A stretch of DNA of 64,000 bases from Paenibacillus lutimineralis (GTDB lineage Bacteria > Bacillota > Bacilli > Paenibacillales > Paenibacillaceae), in NCBI RefSeq assembly GCF_003991425.1, contig NZ_CP034346.1, forward strand, positions 4,005,501 to 4,069,500, written 5' to 3'. Of the stretch, positions 18,102 through 28,211 are shown one piece after another. The stretch's first letter is position 1. Every line of letters starts with the position of its first letter. Under the pieces are notes generated by a model. It saw only the letters and a list, made by a program, of their open reading frames with translations, was not told the DNA's origin and did no database searches. The position numbers were made by a program, and so were the translations under genes.

Positions 18102-19474
18102 GCTCTGCCAGCTCCCATGACGAGATCAATCATGAATTTCGAATCCGCAACCAGCAGATCATCAGGGACATTTTGACCATTCGTAATGTAAGACATAGAC
18201 ACGGGGTAATCCTGCAGTAAATTAAACATCGGCCCTACACTCTCAGTCTCATCCAGCTTCGTGAAGATGACCTTCTTCAACCCATACCTACTAAAATGCT
18301 CGGTAATTCTCTCCATATCCTGCGTCTTGGAAGTTAAGCTAAGGACCAAGTAGGTCTCGCTGTTCTCGGTAGTGTTAAGTAGACTATGCAATTCTGCTAC
18401 ATGAATCTCATTTAAATAGTTACGTCCAGCCGTATCCATCAGGATAATATCACATTGCTCAAGTCGCTGAACCGCCCTCTGTACATCGCCTGGCGACTGC
18501 ACGACCTCAATCGGTACGTTAAGGATAGAAGCATAAGTCCTGAGCTGTTCAACCGCAGAAATGCGGTACGTATCGGCGGTGATGAAGCCTACTTTCTTAC
18601 GGGCCCGGAAGATTTGATCCGCCGCTAACTTAGCGATCGTAGTTGTCTTGCCGACCCCGGTCGGCCCGGCGATATAGACGATACGTGTATTCTCGCCAAT
18701 ACCGCCATCTATGCGTCCTTCCAAAGAACCCGACACACAGCTTTGGATTTCCTCCAATAATTCGACTTCAGACATCGACTCCTTAGAGTCAAGCCATTTA
18801 TCATAAACCTTATCTACCCAGGCTTCGACCAGCTGTGGCGAGAATTCCTTACGTAACAGCAGTTCCTGAAACGCGCTTAACGGCTCTGGTAACTCGCGGC
18901 TATCCTTCTGCTGCTTGGCCAATTGTTCCAGCCAGGTTTTCATTTCGCGAATTTCCTCCAGCAGATGTTCCTCTCTGGGGCTATTAGGCGTGTATAATCC
19001 GGTTGAGGCCGAAGGAGGGCGTTGCTCCTCCGTCAGCCTCGGTTCGGATGTCCTGACCTGGGTAATCTCGTTCTCTGCCCTTCGTGCGGACGACGCACTC
19101 GCTTCATGAAGGACATCAAACGCTCTGCTCAGAACCGGATTATCCACTTCCGCCGGTAGCTTCGGGCGCTGTGATACACTCACCCCGGAGGCCGGCATTG
19201 ATTCACTGGATTTCATATAAACATCCGACGCAAAAGATTTAGTCATTGGTCTTACTGGGCCAGAGGATGGGCGGCTAACTCCTTTTCTAGATGCTCCAAC
19301 ATCGCTGCCCTCCGAAGCCGCCACAACTTCTATTTTCTTCTTCCGGAACATCCCCATAAAACCACCGATTTTCATCTCTTTCGTACTTAATATTACAGCG
19401 TCAACCCCAAGCTCATCTCGTATTTTCTGCATTGCATCAGGCATTGTATCGACGACATACCGTTTTACTCTCAT
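18098..19474 (-). CDS. flhF: Flagellar SRP-type GTPase FlhF
   Basis: SRP-family GTPase that marks the site of flagellar assembly. It has a basic N-terminal B domain (MRVKRYVVDTMPDAMQKI), then a low-complexity Ser/Pro-rich stretch (about 75-165), then the NG domain with G1 [16 protein letters not shown]3 DTAGRN and G4 TKLDET. Length 458, longer than Bacillus FlhF (366) mainly through the low-complexity stretch. ATGA overlap with flhA. Confidence 0.95.
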   Translation of the reverse strand: MRVKRYVVDTMPDAMQKIRDELGVDAVILSTKEMKIGGFMGMFRKKKIEVVAASEGSDVGASRKGVSRPSSGPVRPMTKSFASDVYMKSSESMPASGVSVSQRPKLPAEVDNPVLSRAFDVLHEASASSARRAENEITQVRTSEPRLTEEQRPPSASTGLYTPNSPREEHLLEEIREMKTWLEQLAKQQKDSRELPEPLSAFQELLLRKEFSPQLVEAWVDKVYDKWLDSKESMSEVELLEEIQSCVSGSLEGRIDGGIGENTRIVYIAGPTGVGKTTTIAKLAADQIFRARKKVGFITADTYRISAVEQLRTYASILNVPIEVVQSPGDVQRAVQRLEQCDIILMDTAGRNYLNEIHVAELHSLLNTTENSETYLVLSLTSKTQDMERITEHFSRYGLKKVIFTKLDETESVGPMFNLLQDYPVSMSYITNGQNVPDDLLVADSKFMIDLVMGAGRA

Positions 19475-21507
19475 AAGTTCACCACTCCGACGCTTTGAAT
19501 TTCAACATTCGGTTCCAGTTCACTATAGGACAATACCGGTATATCCTGCATACTCCGCTCAATGATCTGCCGTAAATACATGCGGATCGTTGGCGACGTT
19601 AGCACGATGGGCTGTTGGCCGGATTGAATCAGACGGTTAACCTGCTCAGACAGCTTCTGGAAGAGCGTCTGACTGGAGGTGGGATCCATAGCAAGATAGC
19701 TTCCATGCTCGCTTTGCTGCACGCTCTCGGCAATCTTCTTCTCCAAGGAAGGTCCTACCGTAATGACGCGCATCGTCTCTCCCTGCTGTGAATATTGCTG
19801 AGTAATCTGCCGTGAGAGAGCCTGTCTGACATATTCGGTCAGAATTTCGGGATCCTTCGTATAGGTTCCGTAATCAGCCAAAGTTTCGAATATCGTTACC
19901 AAATCGCGGATCGATATTTTCTCTCTGAGCAGCTTAGCCAGCACCTTCTGAACATCGCCAATCGATAGTACCGACGGGATCAATTCGTCGACAAGAACCG
20001 CATAATTCTCTTTCAGGTTGTCGATTAGAGCCTTCGTCTCCTGACGTCCCAGCAATTCATGGGCATGGCTCTTAATTAACTCCGTCAGATGCGTAGCAAC
20101 AACCGAAGGCGGATCCACTACCGTATAGCCAGCTAGCTCAGCACGATCCTTGGTCGCCTCATTAATCCATAGTGCTGGCAACCCAAAAGCTGGTTCCTTC
20201 GTCTCAATGCCTGTAATGGAATCATCATCCATCCCTGGGCTCATTGCCAAATAGTGATTAAGTAATAATTCACCACTGCCAACGACATTTCCTTTAATTT
20301 TGATGACATATTCATTCGGTTTTAGTTGAATATTGTCGCGAATTCGAATCACTGGAACGATTAAGCCCATCTCAAGTGCGCATTGCCGGCGAATCATGAT
20401 GATCCGGTCAAGCAAATCGCCGCCCTGAGCTGTATCCGCAAGCGGGATGAGCCCGTAACCGAATTCGAACTCGATAGCATCGACCTGAAGCAAGTTGATG
20501 ACGCTCTCTGGGCTGCGCACTTCTTCGATTTGCTGTTCCTCCTCCTGCTGCTCCTGCTCGATCTGCTTCTTATTCATGTTCTTCTGCATTCGCCTTGCCG
20601 CGAACAACAGAAGTGCCGCAAACGGAAGCGTAGTCCATGGACCAATCGGCGTAAACAGGCCAAGCACTGTAATGGTGCCTGCTACGATGTAGATCAGCTT
20701 CGGATATGTAAACAACTGACTCGTAATATCTTCGGCAAGATTTCCTTCCGAAGAAGCACGGGTAACGATCAAGCCTGACGCCGTTGAGATAAGCAGCGCC
20801 GGAATCTGACTGACAAGTCCGTCCCCGATGGTTAGCAATGAATAGGTCCCTAATGATGATTGGAAATCCATCTTGTGGATCGTCATCCCGATAATAAATC
20901 CACCGATCAAATTGATCAGCAAGATAATGATACTTGCGATTGCATCACCTTTGACAAACTTACTGGCACCATCCATCGCCCCGTAGAAGTCAGCCTCGCG
21001 CTCAATCTTTCTACGGCGCTCACGGGCCTGTTGCTCGTTAATCAACCCGGCGTTAAGGTCGGCATCGATACTCATTTGCTTCCCGGGCATTGCATCCAAG
21101 GTAAAACGTGCAGCTACTTCCGCAACCCGTTCCGAACCTTTGGTAATAACGATAAACTGTACAACCACCAGAATCAGGAAGACGACAAAACCGACAACCG
21201 GTTCCCCTTGAGCCACCCAAGAGCCAAATGTAGCAACCACATGGCCGGCTTTGGCCTGCCCCAGAATCAGCTTGGTTGTCGATACGTTAAGCGCAAGCCG
21301 GAACAGAGTCGTTATGAGCAGCATAGCCGGGAAGATCGAAAACTGCAGAGCCTCCCGTGTATTCATCGCCACAAGCAAAATCGTAAGCGAGAGCGATATA
21401 TTAATGATGAGAAGAATGTCCAGTAGCCATGTCGGGATGGGAACGATCATCAATAGAACGATACCGATTATCCCCACTAATATGAACAGATCTTTGAACT
21501 TCTTCAC
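19471..21507 (-). CDS. flhA: Flagellar export gate protein FlhA
   Basis: Large subunit of the flagellar type III export gate, forming the nonameric ring that docks chaperone-substrate complexes. The N-terminal half has about eight membrane helices and the conserved FHIPEP-family loop (MPGKQMSIDADLNAGLI). The C-terminal cytoplasmic domain starts near residue 340 after a Glu/Gln-rich linker. Length 678 is normal. Confidence 0.97.
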   Translation of the reverse strand: MKKFKDLFILVGIIGIVLLMIVPIPTWLLDILLIINISLSLTILLVAMNTREALQFSIFPAMLLITTLFRLALNVSTTKLILGQAKAGHVVATFGSWVAQGEPVVGFVVFLILVVVQFIVITKGSERVAEVAARFTLDAMPGKQMSIDADLNAGLINEQQARERRRKIEREADFYGAMDGASKFVKGDAIASIIILLINLIGGFIIGMTIHKMDFQSSLGTYSLLTIGDGLVSQIPALLISTASGLIVTRASSEGNLAEDITSQLFTYPKLIYIVAGTITVLGLFTPIGPWTTLPFAALLLFAARRMQKNMNKKQIEQEQQEEEQQIEEVRSPESVINLLQVDAIEFEFGYGLIPLADTAQGGDLLDRIIMIRRQCALEMGLIVPVIRIRDNIQLKPNEYVIKIKGNVVGSGELLLNHYLAMSPGMDDDSITGIETKEPAFGLPALWINEATKDRAELAGYTVVDPPSVVATHLTELIKSHAHELLGRQETKALIDNLKENYAVLVDELIPSVLSIGDVQKVLAKLLREKISIRDLVTIFETLADYGTYTKDPEILTEYVRQALSRQITQQYSQQGETMRVITVGPSLEKKIAESVQQSEHGSYLAMDPTSSQTLFQKLSEQVNRLIQSGQQPIVLTSPTIRMYLRQIIERSMQDIPVLSYSELEPNVEIQSVGVVNL

Positions 21508-21530
21508 CGGTCTTCCTCCGATCCGAGAGC

Positions 21531-22619
21531 TTATTTCACTTTGCCTTGTAATCTATATACATATGCCAGCACTTCGGCTACGGCTTGGAACAGATCCGCA
21601 GGTATCGAATCGCCGATTTCGGTTCTCTGGAAAAGGGCGCGTGCCAACGGCTTATTTTCCATTGTGATTACGCCATGCTCCTTGGCGATCTCCTTGATAC
21701 GCAGAGCCACATAATCTTGACCTTTAGCTATCACTTTTGGTGCATCCATCTGCGTGCCATCATACTTGAGTGCTACAGCAAAGTGCGTCGGGTTCGTAAT
21801 AATCACATCCGCCTTCGGCACCTCCTGCATCATCCGCTGCAGGGCCATCCGTCTTTGCCGCTCACGGATTTTACCTTTGACGAGCGGATCACCCTCCATT
21901 TTCTTATACTCATCCTTAATGTCCTGCTTGGACATCTTCAAGCTCTTGTCATGCTCGTATTTCTGATAAATATAATCCAGGACTGCAAGCACAAACAGCG
22001 CCGCAGCAATCTTCAAACCGAGATTCATCGTCAATTGAGCCGTAAAATGAAAAGCCTCCTGTACCGGAACATAGCCAAGCGATGAAATCTGGTCTCTAGC
22101 ACCCCAAATCGTCGAATATACGAGAAAACCGATAATAATAAGCTTCAATATCGACTTCAGAAACTGAACGAGCGAGCGCATCGAAAAAATATTTTTGAAA
22201 CCTTTGATCGGATCGATCTTGCTGAACTTCATCTTCAGCGGGTCACCGGTCAATAGAAAACCAACCTGTGCATAGTTGACAATAAGTGCCATCACTATGG
22301 CAACGAGGAAAATCGGCGCCAGCGCAAGTAGAATCTGAATGGCATAATCACCGAACATGACCATCACATTTTCACTCGTCACATTCATTTGTAAACGGTG
22401 ATAGTATACATCAGAGAACATGAAGACAACTCGTTCCTTGATATATCCGCCGAAAATGAGCAAGCTCAGAAATGAAGAGAGTAGGATCGCTGCTCCAGAC
22501 AGATCCTGACTTTTTGCAACCTGCCCTTTCTTTCTTGCATCCTGCTTCTTCTTCGGAGTCGCTTTCTCCGTCTTCTCACCAGAGAACAACTGCAAATCCA
22601 GCTTTATCCGATATGCCAC
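21531..22619 (-). CDS. flhB: Flagellar export gate protein FlhB
   Basis: Substrate-specificity switch of the flagellar export apparatus. Four membrane helices are followed by a cytoplasmic domain with the autocleavage motif NPTH (IITNPTHFAVALKYD). Basic N-terminal export region (EKTEKATPKKKQDARKKGQ) present. Length 362. A second, truncated FlhB-like C-terminal domain without NPTH is encoded at 52076-52384. Confidence 0.97.
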   Translation of the reverse strand: MAYRIKLDLQLFSGEKTEKATPKKKQDARKKGQVAKSQDLSGAAILLSSFLSLLIFGGYIKERVVFMFSDVYYHRLQMNVTSENVMVMFGDYAIQILLALAPIFLVAIVMALIVNYAQVGFLLTGDPLKMKFSKIDPIKGFKNIFSMRSLVQFLKSILKLIIIGFLVYSTIWGARDQISSLGYVPVQEAFHFTAQLTMNLGLKIAAALFVLAVLDYIYQKYEHDKSLKMSKQDIKDEYKKMEGDPLVKGKIRERQRRMALQRMMQEVPKADVIITNPTHFAVALKYDGTQMDAPKVIAKGQDYVALRIKEIAKEHGVITMENKPLARALFQRTEIGDSIPADLFQAVAEVLAYVYRLQGKVK

Positions 22620-22634
22620 CTTCGATTCTCCTCC

Positions 22635-23423
22635 TTACTTCGGCGCCTCTCCGATGGTAGCAAACAAATTGTGCAGCGCCCGGAACATCACTTCAAACAA
22701 ATGCTCAAACGCATAGATGAAGCTCGGAATCAGGAGAAGCAGCATCGCCAGGCCTACCAAGATCTTAAGCGGGATGCCGATTACAAATACATTGAATTGG
22801 GGTGCCGTTCGGGCCAGGAACCCCAGGGCCACATCTGTCACGAACAGAGCAACCACGAGCGGTGCAGCCATCTGAAAAGCGAGCATGAATGCCTGACTGA
22901 ACGTAGTAATCAAAAATTCAGACAGATTCCCATTGTAAATTCTTTGAAACACTTCGTTTGATAGCGGAATCCAATTGTAACTGCGAATTACCGCATCAAG
23001 CAAATAGTGATGGCCGTTCATACTAAAGAAGATCAGCGTGGCAAATACATACTTCAAGTTGCCAATTACCGGTACACTTGAGCCCGTAACCGGGTCAAGC
23101 ACGTTAACGATCCCAAAGCCAATCTGTATATCAATAAAAGAACCAGCCATCTGAATGACCGTGAACAGCAAGGTCGCCACATAACCCATTAAGAGCCCGA
23201 TCAGGATCTCCCGAATCACAACCAGTAAATAGCTAAGATCGCTGGGCACCGCCTGATTCGTTCCTTGTATAAGCAAAATGAAGACGGCTATGATCGCTGA
23301 CAATCCAATCTTGTAACTGTTCGGGACACCCCGTGATGAAAATACTGGTGAAACTACAAAAAAGGCTGTCATTCGACAAAAAATCAGCATGTAAACGGAA
23401 GCGCTCTGCAAAATAATATCCAT
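22635..23423 (-). CDS. fliR: Flagellar export gate protein FliR
   Basis: Core export-gate membrane subunit that assembles with FliP and FliQ. A 262-residue hydrophobic protein with about six membrane helices and the conserved segments FIDIQIGFGIVNVLDP and ALGFLARTAPQFNVFVIG. Sits between fliQ and flhB as in Bacillus. Confidence 0.96.
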   Translation of the reverse strand: MDIILQSASVYMLIFCRMTAFFVVSPVFSSRGVPNSYKIGLSAIIAVFILLIQGTNQAVPSDLSYLLVVIREILIGLLMGYVATLLFTVIQMAGSFIDIQIGFGIVNVLDPVTGSSVPVIGNLKYVFATLIFFSMNGHHYLLDAVIRSYNWIPLSNEVFQRIYNGNLSEFLITTFSQAFMLAFQMAAPLVVALFVTDVALGFLARTAPQFNVFVIGIPLKILVGLAMLLLLIPSFIYAFEHLFEVMFRALHNLFATIGEAPK

Positions 23424-23435
23424 CGTTGTACCGGC

Positions 23436-23705
23436 CTAACTAATGTAATTGGCGAGATTATTCAAAATCCCATAGGTGAAATCAACGAGCGTTGACAGAA
23501 TCCATGGACCGAATATTAACAAGCTAATTAATACGGCAACGATTTTTGGAATAAAGGCCAGCGTCTGCTCCTGAATCTGCGTCGTCGCCTGAAATATACT
23601 GACGATAAGCCCGACTGTTAGACCTATCAGAAGCATCGGCGCGCTTACCTTCAGAACGGTATAAACGGCTTGTCCGGCCAAACCGATAATAAATTCCGAA
23701 CTCAT
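23436..23705 (-). CDS. fliQ: Flagellar export gate protein FliQ
   Basis: Small gate subunit, 89 residues, with two membrane hairpin helices and the family pattern LIVGLIVSIFQATTQIQEQTL-like around residues 25-45. An 88-base spacer to fliP carries its ribosome site and a GC-rich stretch but no gene. Confidence 0.96.
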   Translation of the reverse strand: MSSEFIIGLAGQAVYTVLKVSAPMLLIGLTVGLIVSIFQATTQIQEQTLAFIPKIVAVLISLLIFGPWILSTLVDFTYGILNNLANYIS

Positions 23706-23793
23706 GAACCGTCTTCCCCCCTCTTAACTCGCGAATCCGGCGGGGGAATCCCCCGCATCCACTGCCATAATCTTAATCATAGATGTAACATTG

Positions 23794-24555
23794 CTATGTA
23801 ACAAAACTGCTAAGCAGCGATTTGATGACCAGATACCAACCGTCAACAAGCACGAACAGCAATATCTTAAACGGCAGCGAGATCATGACCGGAGGAAGCA
23901 TCATCATCCCCATCCCCATAAGGACGCTGGCTACTACGATATCGATGATCAGAAACGGAATGTAAATCAGGAACCCCATTTGGAACGCTGTCTTTAACTC
24001 GCTGATAGCGAACGCCGGTACCATTACGCTGATCGGAATATCCTCATACTTTTCCGGCTTGGCCGTCTTCGTGTAGCTCATGAACAATTGCAGATCCTTT
24101 GGCCTAGTATGCGAGTACATAAATTTCTTCATCGGGACTGCTGCTTTGTCCAGCGCTTCAGTCTGAGAGATTTCCCCTTTAATATAGGGCTGTAGAGCTA
24201 CCTCATTTACAGTAGACAAGGTAGGACTCATGACAAATAGCGTTAAAAAAAGCGCAAGCCCGACCAGCACCTGGTTAGGGGGCATCTGCTGCGTTCCGAG
24301 CGAGTTTCGAACGAAGCCGAGCACGATCACAATTCTCGTAAAACTGGTCATCAGTACTAGAATCGCAGGAGCGATACTTATGACTGTTATAAGCAGTATA
24401 AGAGATAGAGAGCTTGTACCCGGTGCGCCATCGGAATTGCCGATTTGAATATTCACATCTGGTATCGGATCGGTCGGAGCTGCGGAAGCCACGGTCACAG
24501 CAAAGACACTAAAGAGCATCAGAGCCAAACTTATAATAATAACTTTGTTCTTCAT
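23794..24555 (-). CDS. fliP: Flagellar export gate protein FliP
   Basis: Pentameric export-gate subunit. A cleavable signal peptide (MKNKVIIISLALMLFSVFAV..ASA) precedes the FliP domain with four membrane helices and the signatures FTRIVIVLGFVRNSLGTQQ and FQMGFLIYIPFLIIDIVVAS. 253 residues. ATGA overlap with fliO. Confidence 0.97.
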   Translation of the reverse strand: MKNKVIIISLALMLFSVFAVTVASAAPTDPIPDVNIQIGNSDGAPGTSSLSLILLITVISIAPAILVLMTSFTRIVIVLGFVRNSLGTQQMPPNQVLVGLALFLTLFVMSPTLSTVNEVALQPYIKGEISQTEALDKAAVPMKKFMYSHTRPKDLQLFMSYTKTAKPEKYEDIPISVMVPAFAISELKTAFQMGFLIYIPFLIIDIVVASVLMGMGMMMLPPVMISLPFKILLFVLVDGWYLVIKSLLSSFVT

Positions 24556-25088
24556 GAATCCCTCAACCGATCTGTAGATTGTTGCTGCTGATCCTTCAGC
24601 AGCTCCTGCATTTGCCGCTTGCGATTCGGCATTTTCTGCAGCTGAGCATGGAACATTTCGTGAAAGGCTGATTCATCCAGCTCTTCTTCCTGCACCTTAT
24701 TCCCTTTGCGAAAGCGGGAGACGAGCCCAGAAAAGACGGTAGTCAGTCCAGCAAACTCGGCCCCCTCTTCTTCAAATGCCTGCTGCAAAAGAATGACTTC
24801 TTCAGGGTCGGAAATTTTATCGACCATGGAGATGTCCTCACCTACACCAACCAGATAAATACTACTGCCGATCTCAATGACCTGCAGCGATTTATTGGGC
24901 CCGAGACCGATAGCTCCTAAAGTACGGATCGATCGACTTTGCGACAAATAGCGGTTCTTCCTGCCTAAAAAACGGATTAATACAACGATTAAGACAATGA
25001 TAATGGCCAGAACAACGATTACCATCATCAGATTTCCCCAAATATTAATATCACCACTTGGTAACTGGGAATCCGGTGTCGAAGGCAT
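24552..25088 (-). CDS. fliO: Flagellar biosynthesis protein FliO (FliZ of Bacillus)
   Basis: Assembly chaperone for the FliPQR gate. One membrane helix (about residues 17-42) is followed by the FliO domain (RTLGAIGLGPNKSLQVIEIGSS) and an acidic then Gln-rich cytoplasmic tail. At 178 residues it is shorter at the N terminus than Bacillus FliZ, with only about 16 residues before the helix rather than a full signal peptide. Overlaps fliP by four bases. Confidence 0.88.
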   Translation of the reverse strand: MPSTPDSQLPSGDINIWGNLMMVIVVLAIIIVLIVVLIRFLGRKNRYLSQSRSIRTLGAIGLGPNKSLQVIEIGSSIYLVGVGEDISMVDKISDPEEVILLQQAFEEEGAEFAGLTTVFSGLVSRFRKGNKVQEEELDESAFHEMFHAQLQKMPNRKRQMQELLKDQQQQSTDRLRDS

Positions 25089-25096
25089 GACGCGAC

Positions 25097-25462
25097 CTAT
25101 ATTCCCAAGGTTTTGTTGATCGCTTCAATTACCCGATCAGATTGGAATGGCTTAACAATGAAATCCTTGGCTCCAGCTTGGATCGCATCGATAACCATCG
25201 CCTGTTGCCCCATCGCTGAGCACATAATTACTTTTGCATTCGGATCCATTTTCTTGATTTCCTTCAATGCTGCAATCCCGTCCATCTCAGGCATTGTAAT
25301 ATCCATGGTGACCAGGTCGGGATGCAATTCCTTATATTTTTCGATAGCCTGTGCCCCATCCTGGGCTTCACCGACAACCTCGAACCCGTTCTTCGTTAAA
25401 ATGTCACGGACCATCATTCTCATAAATGCTGCATCGTCTACGATTAGAATTCGGTTTGCCAT
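25097..25462 (-). CDS. cheY: Chemotaxis response regulator CheY
   Basis: Single receiver domain that signals to the flagellar switch. Acidic pocket D9-D10, phospho-acceptor D54 (TMDITMPEMDG), switch Thr/Ser in MCSAMG and invariant Lys in IVKPF. The start at 25462 lies behind AGGGAGGA and gives 121 residues; an in-frame ATG at 25516 has no site and overlaps fliY. Between fliY and fliO as in B. subtilis. Confidence 0.96.
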   Translation of the reverse strand: MANRILIVDDAAFMRMMVRDILTKNGFEVVGEAQDGAQAIEKYKELHPDLVTMDITMPEMDGIAALKEIKKMDPNAKVIMCSAMGQQAMVIDAIQAGAKDFIVKPFQSDRVIEAINKTLGI

Positions 25463-25488
25463 TGCTTTAAAATCCTCCCTAAGCTCTA

Positions 25489-26679
25489 CTATTGTAATTT
25501 TTGTATTCGATCCCATTGGCTAACGATATCTGTGACGCGAACGCCAAAGTTCTCATCAATGACCACGACTTCACCCTTGGCGATCAGCTTGTTGTTCACC
25601 AGAATGTCTACTGGCTCACCGGCAAGCTTATCGAGTTCAATGATCGAGCCCTGCGATAATTCCAAGATATCCTTAATTTGCTTTTGGGTCCTTCCTAATT
25701 CTACGGTGACTTTAAGGGGAATGTCCATCAGTAAGTTTAAATTATTTTCATCTATATGACCTAAAGCTGGATTTCCAAAGTTAGCGAACTGTACCGGTTG
25801 AACGTTCAGATTGCGTCCCGGTACCGCTCCAAAATGCTGCGGTTCAGCCATCGGCCGTTCCTGCGGCGGATAATAATATCCTTGCTGCTGGGGCATGGGC
25901 TGAGACGGCATGGACGGCGCATTATATGTAGGAGCAGGTGGCTCATAAGCTGGTGCCGGCGGCGCTGCTGCTGCTGCGGTCTCCTGCTTAACTGGCTCTG
26001 TGACGGAACCATTAATCAAGCTTTCTACCATTTCCTTGGCGAATTTCACTGTCAGCAGCTGCATGATCGTAGAATCGATCAGGTCGCCAATGGTCAGTCG
26101 GAAAGATACTTTGATCAATATCTCATCTGATGGCAGATTATTGATTCCTGTGCCGTTCGTCATGTTCAGAATATCGATTCCCGGCGGCGAAATGTTCACG
26201 AAGCGGTTAAAAATGGTCGACATGGAAGTAGCCGACGAACCCATCATCTGATTCATTGCTTCCTGAACGGCGCTGATATGAATTTCATTTAATTCCGCGT
26301 CATCCGGACTGCCGTCACCACCGAGCATCAGATCGGCGATAACCTGAGCATCTCTAGTCTTGATGACCAGTGAATTCATTCCTTCAAACCCGTCAACATA
26401 TTGGACATGAACAGCAACATGCGGTTTAGGGAATTCAGATTCAAATTGAGAGCGCGTAATAATCGATACCTTAGGGGTCGTAATATCGACCTTCTTGCTT
26501 AACAATGTGGACAGTGCGGTCGCCGCACTTCCGAACGTAATGTTGCCGATTTCACCCAGCGCATCCTGCTCAAGCGGCGTCAAATAATCCGATACTGTTG
26601 GTTCAGTGGGTGTATCCTGATTAGCCTGCTTCAGGAGGGCGTCAATCTCTTCCTGGGATAAATAGTCTTTACTCGTCAA
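25489..26679 (-). CDS. fliY: Flagellar switch protein and CheY-P phosphatase FliY
   Basis: Gram-positive FliN homologue fused to a CheC-like phosphatase. It has an N-terminal CheY-P-binding peptide (DYLSQEEIDALLKQ), a CheC domain with two EIGN/EAMN motifs (LGEIGNITFGSAATALS and VQEAMNQMMGSSA), a Pro/Gln/Tyr-rich linker, and a C-terminal SPOA/FliN domain. The start is inferred as TTG at 26679, behind AAGGAGTTGAGGAG inside the end of fliM, giving 396 residues; the ATG at 26712 has no ribosome site. Confidence 0.94.
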   Translation of the reverse strand: MTSKDYLSQEEIDALLKQANQDTPTEPTVSDYLTPLEQDALGEIGNITFGSAATALSTLLSKKVDITTPKVSIITRSQFESEFPKPHVAVHVQYVDGFEGMNSLVIKTRDAQVIADLMLGGDGSPDDAELNEIHISAVQEAMNQMMGSSATSMSTIFNRFVNISPPGIDILNMTNGTGINNLPSDEILIKVSFRLTIGDLIDSTIMQLLTVKFAKEMVESLINGSVTEPVKQETAAAAAPPAPAYEPPAPTYNAPSMPSQPMPQQQGYYYPPQERPMAEPQHFGAVPGRNLNVQPVQFANFGNPALGHIDENNLNLLMDIPLKVTVELGRTQKQIKDILELSQGSIIELDKLAGEPVDILVNNKLIAKGEVVVIDENFGVRVTDIVSQWDRIQKLQ

Positions 26680-27667
26680 GCTCCTCAACTCCTTCGCTGA
26701 CAATTTCATCAATTTGAACAGCTACCCGATCCTTGAGCGTACCCGGGCTGCCGATGTATTTCAATCTGTCTCCGACGCGAATAGCAAGTCCCTCTTGAAC
26801 CGATTTGTTCAGGGAGATCACATCGCCTGCGGATAGTTCCAGGAACTCGCGCACTGTGATGTTCGATTCGCCTAGCTCTGCGATGATCGGCAAATTAGCT
26901 TTGCTGACCCGATTGCGTAGTGCGTCCATCTCCTCTGGTACTCTCGACTTCTTCTGCGATACGAACCAGTGATGCACTGACAGCTTCGGCATAATCGGCT
27001 CAATAACCACATGTGGTATACATAAATTAATCATCCCGGAGGTGTCGCCGATCTTTGTACTCAGCGAGATCAGTGCGATCGTCTCGTTAGGAGATACAAT
27101 CTGCATAAACTGCGGATTCGTCTCGAGTCCCTCCATTCGAGGCTGGATATCGATCACGGTCTTCCAAGCCTCCTGCAGGCTGTCAAACGCGCGGCTGAAT
27201 ATCTTCTCCATGATGATCGTCTCGATCTCTGTCAATGAACCGATCTTGGAAGGAGCAATCCCCATCCCGCCAAGCAATCTGTCCAGCATAGCAAAAGCAA
27301 CGTTAGGGTGAACCTCAAGCACCATACGACCTTCCAGCGGTTCCGCTTCGAAAATGTTAAGGATCGTCATCTTCGGTATTGAACGGATGAACTCGTCATA
27401 AGGAAGCTGTTCTACCTGTACCACATTAATCTGCACAAAAGTGCGTAGCTGTGCCGAAAAATAGGTGGTAAGATAGCGGGCAAAATTCTCATGAATTCGA
27501 GTCAAGCTGCGAATATGATCCTTCGAGAACCGAACGGCCCGTTTAAAATCGTAGGATCTGATTTTCTTCTGTGTTTCTTCCTTCTTCAATTCCTCGGCAT
27601 CCATTTCGCCCGAAGATAGAGCCGCAAGTAAAGCATCAATCTCATTTTGCGATAAAACATCTACCAA
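26669..27667 (-). CDS. fliM: Flagellar motor switch protein FliM
   Basis: C-ring component that binds CheY-P. N-terminal CheY-binding motif LSQNEIDALLAALSSGEMD, middle CheC-like domain, C-terminal SPOA domain. TTG at 27667, five bases after GGAGGGGGTGA, gives 332 residues beginning like Bacillus FliM; the GTG/ATG candidates up to 27685 overlap the site. The gene end overlaps the fliY start. Confidence 0.95.
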   Translation of the reverse strand: MVDVLSQNEIDALLAALSSGEMDAEELKKEETQKKIRSYDFKRAVRFSKDHIRSLTRIHENFARYLTTYFSAQLRTFVQINVVQVEQLPYDEFIRSIPKMTILNIFEAEPLEGRMVLEVHPNVAFAMLDRLLGGMGIAPSKIGSLTEIETIIMEKIFSRAFDSLQEAWKTVIDIQPRMEGLETNPQFMQIVSPNETIALISLSTKIGDTSGMINLCIPHVVIEPIMPKLSVHHWFVSQKKSRVPEEMDALRNRVSKANLPIIAELGESNITVREFLELSAGDVISLNKSVQEGLAIRVGDRLKYIGSPGTLKDRVAVQIDEIVSEGVEELDE

Positions 27668-27734
27668 ACCTCTCACCCCCTCCAAAGAAAAGTAATTCTA
27701 TCAATATCAACTAGTAGTAGAGGTTCTGTCTGTA

Positions 27735-28211
27735 CTAGTAGATCGGCTGCATAATAAAGTTTGTGATATCGATCTGAATCAATTTTCCTTCCGGCAATGA
27801 CTTGTTGATTAAGTTCAACAATTTGGAGCTAAGATTGTCCTTTCCCTTCGCTCCAGTCAATTCCTCCGGCTTGGTATCGGCCAAAGTCTTGATGATGATT
27901 GGTTTAATTTTATAATCCTTGATCTTGTCGAAAGCTTCCTTCGTTGAAGCACTATCCATTTGGAATGCAAAGTCCATTCCAACAACGTAGCCTGCATCCG
28001 ACAGGTTCGTCTTGATTCCTTCGATCGTGGAAGTGACCTGTACGATCTCATCCGCAGATAGAGACTTAGGTACTGCCACATTACCGACTGCATTCTTCAC
28101 TTCACTGCCCCGGTCGGGATTTGTAATTTGATTCATAAGCAGGAAGGCGGCCAGTACAATTAGTGTAATTGCTAGTAAAATTGTAATTAACCAAGGCGCC
28201 ATTTTCTTCAT
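27735..28211 (-). CDS. fliL: Flagellar basal-body-associated protein FliL
   Basis: Stator-associated inner-membrane protein. One N-terminal membrane helix (about 6-27) and a periplasmic-type FliL domain ending in ITNFIMQPIY. Length 158. ATGA overlap with swrD. The fliL-fliM spacer of 67 bases holds only the fliM ribosome site. Confidence 0.93.
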   Translation of the reverse strand: MKKMAPWLITILLAITLIVLAAFLLMNQITNPDRGSEVKNAVGNVAVPKSLSADEIVQVTSTIEGIKTNLSDAGYVVGMDFAFQMDSASTKEAFDKIKDYKIKPIIIKTLADTKPEELTGAKGKDNLSSKLLNLINKSLPEGKLIQIDITNFIMQPIY